Shown here: one piece after another, positions 57,364-64,000 of the stretch
Numbering within the stretch: position 1 is the stretch's first letter
How the letters are laid out: each line of letters opens with the position of its first letter
Assembly: GCA_911728435.2 (NCBI GenBank)
Contig: OU452199.1
Span: forward strand, 40,683,253-40,747,252
Direction: 5' to 3'
DNA from: Apoderus coryli
Taxonomy: Eukaryota; Arthropoda; Insecta; Coleoptera; Attelabidae
DNA: 64,000 nucleotides
Notes under the pieces: model-generated
What the model was told of the DNA's origin: nothing
Seen by the model: the letters and a program-made list of their open reading frames with translations, nothing else
The model's database searches: none
Program-made: the position numbers and the translations under genes

Positions 57364-58022
57364 ATGAGGTGTATAGTGTTGTGGTGTAAAAATGAAGGTC
57401 TCATTCCTGGTATTAAATATTTTCAGTAAGTTATTGTTTCGGGTTTCTAACAGTCTCAGTTTGAGTCAATATGATACCATTGACATGATACTCATTTTTA
57501 GCTTGACAAAAAAAGACATGATGTTTGGATGCGGGCATTGGGATCCTAGTACAGAACATGTATGTGATGGGAATGTCATATGCAGTAAGCATTTCGCTGC
57601 AGAAGATATCATTTGTAGAGAAGACGGCAAGAGGATCACCCTCGTACCCGATGCAGTTCCCAAACTTTTGTTGAAAAGAAGATATTATGTAAATGAGAGT
57701 GGAAGTTAAATTCTTAATCGTTTGATATCAAGACACTGTTTACTTAAAAGCAGTCTGTCAAAAATGCATGATATGTATGTCAAGAATATATTTCCTACGT
57801 TGTGTAGGTATACAAAGTTCGTTTGAATTCTGTTGTTAAACTGGAATATACTTAATTATAGAATCCTCTATGAAATTGCTGAGAATAAAAGTTCTACCAA
57901 CCATGTTTTGTCACAAAATACTATTGCGAGTAGTACGGATGATATGGAAGTGGTTTACATGGACACGGAAAATATTCGTGAAGTCACTGTTTCTTGCACC
58001 CCTTCTTTGAAGGCTATAGAGA
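57364..58022 (+). CDS. THAP-domain gene within element D (partial model)
   Basis: Exon one (57364-57425) reads MRCIVLWCKNEGLIPGIKYF and ends CA before GTAAGT. Exon two, from 57502 after TTTTTAG, continues HLTKKDMMFGCGHWDPSTEH, VICSKHFAAEDIICREDGKR and LVPDAVPKLLLKRRYY. Together they form a C2CH THAP zinc finger: Cys3 and Cys8, then the Cys-x-x-His of CSKHF, and the AVP box. Read through, exon two stops at 57709 (89 residues). A further exon-like frame at 57862-58022 (EIAENKSSTNHVLSQNTIAS ... CTPSLKAIE), bounded by TTATAG and GTAAGA, probably belongs to it but needs a phase-two donor such as GTTGAA at about 57668. No catalytic domain follows in element D. Confidence 0.7.
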
Positions 58023-58347
58023 GGTAAGAGGCCTAAGGTGGTTGTATAAACAAACAAATATTATATAATAATAAAATAAATAATTAGAATGCTCAAGTCC
58101 TTACAATATTTTCCAGTATTAGAATTTTTACTTATTTCTCGTTTCTGCTTAGATTTATTATTATTGGGTTGTACCTGTTAGACAATAAAGTATTTAGATA
58201 TTTAATATAATTTTTTATTTCTTAAATTCCTTTATTCCATTTTTTTATTTGAATTACCAAATGGTAAAATTTAATTTTAAATATACCTATAACATAACAG
58301 TAATATTACATTTAATCAAAGCCGGTCCTGTTGAAAAATAAGTTACT

Positions 58348-59356
58348 GGAGCGGCACTCTGTAACAAAATAGCGATAGAGATTCCCCTCGCTTCGCTATT
58401 TCGTACTCTGTGACCAAATTCGGTATTTTCCGTGACTAGCTGAACATGACCGAAGGAGCGATAGAGAAGCGAATGATAGAGACAACTTGAAAGGTGTTTC
58501 TATGATCGTTCTGTCTCAGTCTATTCAATGCATGCATGAGTTTTTTATCTTTCTTCATTCAATGACAATAAAATGAAAAGAGGTTAGGTTATGGTTGTTT
58601 GTATTATGATTTTCAGGTAATATTTATTTTTTAGGTAAACTTCTTAAAATAATTATAAACATTTATCGCGAAAAAGGTAAGCATTTAATTTAAGACATTT
58701 TAACAAATATCATTTTTGAGTGGGATCAAAATTTGTAAACAATGGTAGCAACCGAAGTATCTACCACTTTAAACTGTAAATTATTAATAGATAGATACTT
58801 ACTTAGCTATGTATGCATAGAAAATTGTAATAATATTAGTGTATCTATAAAACAAATCATATAGGTCTTTATTTAAACAAAAAGTTCAATAAAACGGCTA
58901 TCATCATGTAGACTAAATCCTTTTTCTAGCTCTATTTTCATGAATTCTTGCTATATTTTCGATTTTGGTACAAGAAATCTTTGCAGTGGCAGCATTTTTA
59001 ACAATCACATATACAACTCTTTTTGTAAAACCAAATAAAGAACTACTAAACACTATCAATCTATTAAGATTAAGCCCAAAATACAAAGTAAAATAAACAA
59101 AGGAAATGTGAGGTTAATGTCAATTAAATATCTTCTTTTATCGTTTTTTTTCATGGCTTTAAGCAAATTTGTCTGATGTTTTCTAGACGCTTAGTAGTAT
59201 TTTCTCTGTCCCATTGAGAAACACGAAACTTGTCGAACTATTACCGAGGCTATAAGGATTCGCTTATAGAGTACCGATAATGAAGTAATAGCGATCCTTA
59301 TCGCTTGCTTATTCTCTATCTCTATCCTTAAAATTCATATTACAGAGTGCCGCTCC
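58348..59356. mobile_element. Element copy A of the GGAGCGGCACTCTGTAA family, inside D
   Basis: GGAGCGGCACTCTGTAACAA at 58348 to TTACAGAGTGCCGCTCC at 59356, 1009 bp, with 17-bp inverted ends. It is intact and serves as the uninterrupted reference for copy B. Subterminal AGCGATAGAG and GGATAGAGATAGAG words occur at the two ends. No transposase and no clear target duplication. Confidence 0.88.
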
Positions 59357-59431
59357 TGGTGATCATGCGCATTATGGACAGCTCTACACTTTTGGTTACA
59401 TTTTTGTACTACGGGATTATCATTCTAGAGT

Positions 59432-59453
59432 ATATATATATATATATATAATA
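59432..59453. repeat. (TA)n microsatellite
   Basis: About ten uninterrupted TA units in the right part of element D. Confidence 0.9.
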
Positions 59454-60685
59454 TAAGATTTCTGTGCAGCAGACAGCTAAAGATAGTTAGATGAGATGAC
59501 AGATGACAGTAAAGTTTCACTTCGTATCTATTAGCCATTTCGTCAGAATATTTGGTTTTCCTTGAGTTAGGGGATAAATATTGATTTGATTAAAAACGTA
59601 CTAAAATATCGTTCCGGCGTATTAACGTATAAAGTCTCTCAAAACGTACTAAATTTAATACGAAAAAGCACCTGGGAACAACACTGCTCTGTAACAAAAT
59701 AGCGATAGAGATTCCCTTCGCTTCGCTATTTCGTACTCTGTAACCAGATTCGGTATTTTCCGTGTCTAGCTGAGCATGACCGAAGGGGCGATAGAGAAGC
59801 GAATGATAGAGACAACTTGAAAGGTGTTTCTATGATCCTTCTGTCTCAGTCTATTCAATCCATGCATGAGTTTTTTATCTTTCTTCATTCAATGGCAATA
59901 AAATGAAAAGAGGTTAGGTTATGGTTGTTTGTATTATGAATTTCAGGTGATATTATTTATTTTTTAGGTAAACTTCTTACAATAATTATAAACATTTATC
60001 GCGAAAAAGGTAAGCATTTAATTTAAGACATTTTAACAAATATCATTTTTGAGTGCGATCAAAATTTGTAAACAATGGTAGCAACCTAAGTATCTACCAC
60101 TTTAAACTGTAAATTATTAATTAGGGATAGATACTTAGCTATGTATGCATAGAGAATTGTAATAATATTAGTGTATCTATAAAACAAATTATAGGTCTTT
60201 ATTTAGACAAAAATAATAAAACGCCTATCATCATGTAGACTAAATCCTTTTTCTAGCTCTATTTTCATGAATTCTTGCTATATTGTCGATTTTGTTACAA
60301 CAAATCTTTGCAGTGGCAACATTTTTAACAATCATATATACAACGCTTTTTGTAAAACCAAATAAAGAACTACTAAACACTATCAATCTATTAAGATTAA
60401 GCCCAAAATACAAAGTAAAATAAACACAGGAAATGTGAGGTTAATGTCAATTAAATATCTTCTTATTTTTGTATTTTTTCATGGCTTTAAGCAAATTTGT
60501 CGTATGTTTTCTAGACGCTTAGTAGTATTTTCTCTGTCCGATTGAGAAACACGAAGCTTAGCGAACTATTACCGAGGCTATAAGGATTCGCTTATAGAGT
60601 ACCGATAATGAAGTAATAGCGATCCTTATCGCTTGCTTATTCTCTATCTCTATCCTTAAAATTCATATTACAGAGTGCCGCTCCA

Positions 60686-61689
60686 GGAGCGGCACTCTGT
60701 AATGTGAATTTTAAGGATAGAGAATAAGCAAGCGATAAGGATCGCTATTACTTCATTGTCGGTACTCTATAAGCGAATCCTTATAACCTCGGTAACAGTT
60801 CGACAAGTTTCGTGTTTCTCAATCGGACAGAGAAAATGCTACTAAGCGTCTAAAAACATAAGACAAATTTGCTTAAAGCCATGAAAAAATACGATAATAA
60901 GAAGATATTTAATTGACGTTAACCTCACATTTCCTTTGTTTATTTATTTACTTTGTATTTTGGGCTTAATCTTAATAGTGTTTAGTAGTTCTTTATTTGG
61001 TTTTACAAAAAGCGTTGTATATGTGATTGCTAAAAATGTTGCCACTGCAAAGATTTCTTGTAACAAAATCGAAAATATAGCAAGAATTCATGAAAATAGA
61101 GCTAGAAAAAGGATTTAGTCTACATGATGATAGGCGTTTTATTGAACTTTTTGTCTAAATAAAGACCTATGATTTCTTTTATAGATACACTAATATTATT
61201 ACAATTCTCTATGCATACATAGCTAAGTATCTATCCCTAATTAATAATTCACAGTTTAAAGTGGTAGATACCTAGGTTGCTACGAAATTTTGATCCCACT
61301 CAAAAATGATATTTGTTAAAATGTCTTAAATTAAATGCTTACCTTTATACATTTTTCGCAATAAACGTTTATAATTATTGTAAGAAGTTTACCTAAAAAA
61401 ATAAATAATATCACCTGAAAATCATAATACAAACAAACATAACCTAACCTCTTTTCATTTTATTTTTATTGTCATTGAATGAAGAAAGATAAAAAACTCA
61501 TGCATGCATTGAATAGACTGAGACAGCACGATCATAGAAACACCTTTCAAGTTGTCTCTATCATTCGCTTCTCTATCGCCCCTTCGGTCATGTTCAGCTA
61601 GACACGGTAAATACCGAATCTGGTTACAGAGTACGAAATAGCGAAGCGAAGGGAATCTCTATCGCTATTTTGTTACAGAGTGCGGCTCC
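60686..61689. mobile_element. Element copy C, inverted, abutting copy B
   Basis: It begins GGAGCGGCACTCTGTAATGT at 60686 and ends TTGTTACAGAGTGCGGCTCC at 61689, the reverse complement of copy B with small differences. A single A (60685) separates B and C. A 60-codon frame (60936-61118) is the complement of equivalent sequence in A and B and is not supported as a gene. Confidence 0.88.
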
Positions 61690-62419
61690 ACCATCATATC
61701 TATATCGGTAAATAACTTTCAGAACTGATGTACATAATCTGAATTTGAGATGCAAGGGACGCCTTACACCTCTGACTCACAGAACTGGAGTCTTTGAGCG
61801 GCCTTTCACCTACAATATAGCCAAGTTTTATAATCAATTAACAGAGCATCTCAAATCTACATCGATAATGACCTTTAAAAAAAATTCTTCTGGGGGGCTG
61901 AGAGTAGTCGGATGTTGCCGGATTTTAATTGTATACAAGATAAATTTGATTTAGATAAAACTGTTTGGTAATACTTTAGACATAGGTATAAGAAATACAT
62001 TAGTAATTAAGTTGTGTGGCTTTGTGTGTTTGTTTTTTGTGAGTGTGTATGCATGTAGAAATTAGGATATGTTTAAAGTTTAAGGATAAGTGTATAAACC
62101 AGCTGAACTCTAGTAGGCAGCTGCACTCTTGCCTTTTCAGTGGCAACTAATGTACGCAATGTATTTTTTGTTGCTAACTGAATAAAGATTATTATTATAT
62201 TATTATTAAATATTATTTCCTACTTTAATATCATTAAATATCGAGAAATGTTCATCTTACTCATATACACACACTTAACAACTTTTTACTATAACTAAAC
62301 AAAATAAATAAAAATAAATATTGATTGTTCTGACTTAGTTTAGGATCACACCGGTTTTTTTTGGTATCACTTAAAAACGCTTCAATTTGATTTTTAATGT
62401 TTAAAGAAGTTCCAAATGG

Positions 62420-63684
62420 CTACATGTTTTTAGTGTTGGAATTGTATGTAAACCTCGTTTGGTCTTTAGCTGTGTCTTCCAGAATTTCATTCTCTTCCAT
62501 GTCAGCACTAAAATTTGAAAATGATTTCATTAAATACAATATAGTATTAATACAATAAAAATACATACATCGTCTCCACTAATAAAATTGTATTTAATAT
62601 TCCTTTTTTATCAAAGGGGACATGTTTCGGAGTCCTGCTCCATCATCAGCCTTAATTTTAAATCTCAAATTTTAAAATTAAGGCTGATGATGGAGCAGGA
62701 CTCTGAAACATTTCCCCTTTTATAAAAAAGGAATCTTAAATACAATTTTATTAGTGGAGACGATGTAGGTATGTTAGTAGAATAGAATTTTAATTGACAC
62801 TAATAGGAATCATAGAAGATAAGAGTCAAAGACTAGAATTCATTAGACATTGCTAGGAATATTGGTAAATGTTCTTGCGTCAGGAATGACAGAAACATGA
62901 TAGATTGCATTGAAAGTGGTGAATGTTGGACATCTAAACCGAAAGAAAAGAGAGAGAAATAGAGAGACAAGAATAAGCAATTGTTTAAAGATCATTAAAA
63001 AACGATTTAACTGTTTGATTTATTGGATTACAGTGAGCCTAAGTAGTTTAGTCCATTATAACCATGAATGAAGTGACAGCGATCGTACCATCACTTTTTG
63101 TGATTTGAGTCGATTTGACCACTTTATAATTTGTTTTAGTATTAAACTAAACTACTATAAGTACATACCTATAGTGATTGTGTTTCGTTTGAAATAGTGA
63201 CTTAGAACAATCCTTCATATATGGCCAACATTCCCCAGGTACTGCTTCATCACCTCTGCCTGCTTTTTCTGCTGTCACGTATTCTGGTAACAAATCGGCA
63301 TAGTCCGACTTACTGGCACTAAAACAACAGTTGTTTTCATCTAATTTCTATTTACACCATCCTATTGTCAAAAAAACTACTTGTGTTATTAGTAAAATTT
63401 ACATTACCTGAGGAACAGCTTTAGAAACTCGCCAAATAAACCAAATTTGGTCATTTTGTGCGCATGTACTTCACATATCGCTCTTAGTAAACAGGCTTTG
63501 CCGTCCATTCCGAAATTATCAAGGAATTCCTCAACAGCCACATACAGAAGAGCCCTTTCCCCACCATGGAAGGCATCTTTGTGTGGCTCCGGTAACTGTG
63601 CTTTATCATTGTCTATTGATGTATCTGCGGTACTGCTTCGTTCATTTCGTGTATGAAGGGACCATGACGATTTGGAATTAGTAC
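62420..63684 (-). CDS. DM4/DM12 family protein (5' end unresolved)
   Basis: An insect-specific, probably secreted family of unknown biochemical role. Exons on the minus strand: 63684-63408, 63318-63169, 62507-62420; all junctions are GT/AG and in phase. Exon one after TTATTCCAG reads TNSKSSWSLHTRNERSS, then HGGERALLYVAVEEFLDNFG and MDGKACLLRAICEVHAH, the core signature (Gly-x-x-Cys-Leu-Leu-Arg-x-Ile-Cys-Glu). Exon two gives YADLLPEYVTAEKAGRG and ECWPYMKDCSKSLFQ, the conserved C-terminal Cys pair. Exon three ends with an acidic tail and TAG. An upstream exon with signal peptide is required (phase one) but not identified; a frame just upstream (FRRYRVKAPLNILHDNPNFT then FVYKLFQ) resembles a family N terminus but is out of phase. 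Confidence 0.8.
62566..62770. repeat. Foldback with ~98-bp arms in DM4/DM12 intron
   Basis: CATACATCGTCTCCACTAAT...TTTCGGAGTCCTGCTCCATC (62566-62664) is mirrored at 62672-62770, with a handful of mismatches and a loop under ten bases. It carries the CATGTTTCGGAGT / CATCATCAGCC words seen in related form near 48970. Confidence 0.9.
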
Positions 63685-64000
63685 CTGGAATAATTTGTAT
63701 ACAAAGGTGAAGTTTGGATTGTCGTGCAAAATATTGAGAGGTGCCTTTACCCTATACCTACGAAATGAGCAAAAATTACTGCTCATTCCCTCACAGTTCA
63801 ACATTGAAATTTATGACGAACAGTTTCGACTATACTTCTTGTTAATACTGTATATTGATTGTTCTTTTCACACGAGTTAATTAATATTCGCAAAAAAAAC
63901 TTTGATATTTTCTATTTATTATACGCGGCAACAGATAGTGCAACGCTGTCAAATGTAAAATAACAAACATAGTCGAATTCACGCTATGACCGATTATAAC

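Larger units (their letters stand above)
56556..59686. mobile_element. Element D: TIR CAGTGTTGTTC, perfect 8-bp TSD, carries THAP gene
   Basis: It starts CAGTGTTGTTCGCATGCTTT at 56556 and ends AAAGCACCTGGGAACAACAC then TG at 59686. CTCTGTAA flanks both sides (56548-56555, 59687-59694). Subterminal CGTACTA repeats lie at both ends (56583-56640; 59598-59655). It contains a THAP-domain gene (57364-58022) and copy A. An 8-bp duplication fits hAT or P superfamilies; THAP fits P (or a captured host gene). Confidence 0.9.
56539..60684. mobile_element. Element copy B of the GGAGCGGCACTCTGTAA family, interrupted
   Basis: The left end GGAACGGCACTCTGTAA is at 56539-56555. The body resumes at 59695 (CAAAATAGCGATAGAGATTC) after element D and runs to GAGTGCCGCTCC at 60684. 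Without D and one copy of the duplicated octamer it is about 1007 bp, matching copies A (1009) and C (1004). No transposase. Confidence 0.85.
55930..62208 (+). pseudogene. LINE fragment broken by a 5.1-kb nested insertion
   Basis: The 5' part (55930-56535) reads MKTYADDTTPLYSF, then a TAA near 56050, LNSNKCVAMLFGRPVDVKTL, CLGLHLDINLRFDCHI and IPWLDMKQRRLLHRC. The 3' part resumes at 61690 with PPSYLYR, a stop, ITFRTDVHNLNLRCKGRLTP, then FERPFTYNIAKFYNQLTEHL, the usual C-terminal tail. A 3' UTR ends in AATAAAG and an (ATT)n tail at about 62208. Everything from 56539 to 61689 is inserted. The LINE itself lacks its first half and has internal stops. Confidence 0.8.

Noticed and set aside
60936..61118. 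60-codon ORF with a possible membrane segment in copy C
   Set aside because: Copies A and B have the same sequence with changes, no splice or promoter support, and the element family is non-coding elsewhere.
63613..63804. 63-codon minus ORF as the first exon of the DM4/DM12 gene
   Set aside because: It looks family-like near FVYKLFQ, but its frame does not join the following exon and it reads past the acceptor at 63685; left unresolved.

Overview
The window is AT-rich nuclear DNA of an insect, most likely a beetle (inference). It holds introns with GT/AG borders, conserved animal housekeeping genes, an insect-restricted DM4/DM12 gene, and very many short inverted-repeat DNA elements plus LINEs. 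The beetle assignment rests only on the repeat flavour (recurrent ACAGGGTGTCC ends, Tc1, Crypton-like and jockey-like remnants) and would need a database match.

Host genes, left to right: the first coding exons of a coracle/protein 4.1 homologue (-, 178-2778, running off the left edge); RpS20/uS10 (-, 16606-17065); a complete DEK homologue in eleven coding exons (+, 18090-32973), divergent from RpS20; a possible two-exon gene for a 44-residue basic-tailed peptide (+, 36351-37045); eIF2-alpha in four exons (+, 40099-41357); Rab19 in three exons (+, 44465-45285); an unidentified two-exon 3' gene end (-, 50146-50636); and a DM4/DM12 family gene (-, 62420-63684, 5' end unresolved). These are unrelated housekeeping or regulatory genes with no operon logic.

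Much of the rest is mobile DNA. At 3513-6891 lies a full-length MULE with short inverted ends, an 8-bp target duplication and an uninterrupted 604-codon transposase whose second catalytic Asp reads as Asn. DEK introns hold two antisense jockey-like LINEs, a piggyBac-like N-terminal exon, and a nested pile at 24421-28025 that contains a clean 8-bp-TSD hAT-like element. The 5' end of one LINE abuts a DEK splice acceptor. Further right are a shrunken Harbinger element with remnants of both its genes, a Crypton-like recombinase remnant, a Tc1 element split by BEL/Pao sequence between 244-bp direct repeats, an RT-intact LINE, and a LINE broken by a 5.1-kb nest.

The 5.1-kb nest (56539-61689) is the most striking structure. 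Three copies of a ~1-kb family with GGAGCGGCACTCTGTAA ends are present. Two of them meet tail to tail, one base apart, forming a ~2-kb palindrome. A third copy sits inside a separate 3.1-kb element that carries a THAP-domain gene and has itself jumped, with a perfect 8-bp duplication, into the terminal repeat of one of the pair. The order of events can be read directly from the sequence.
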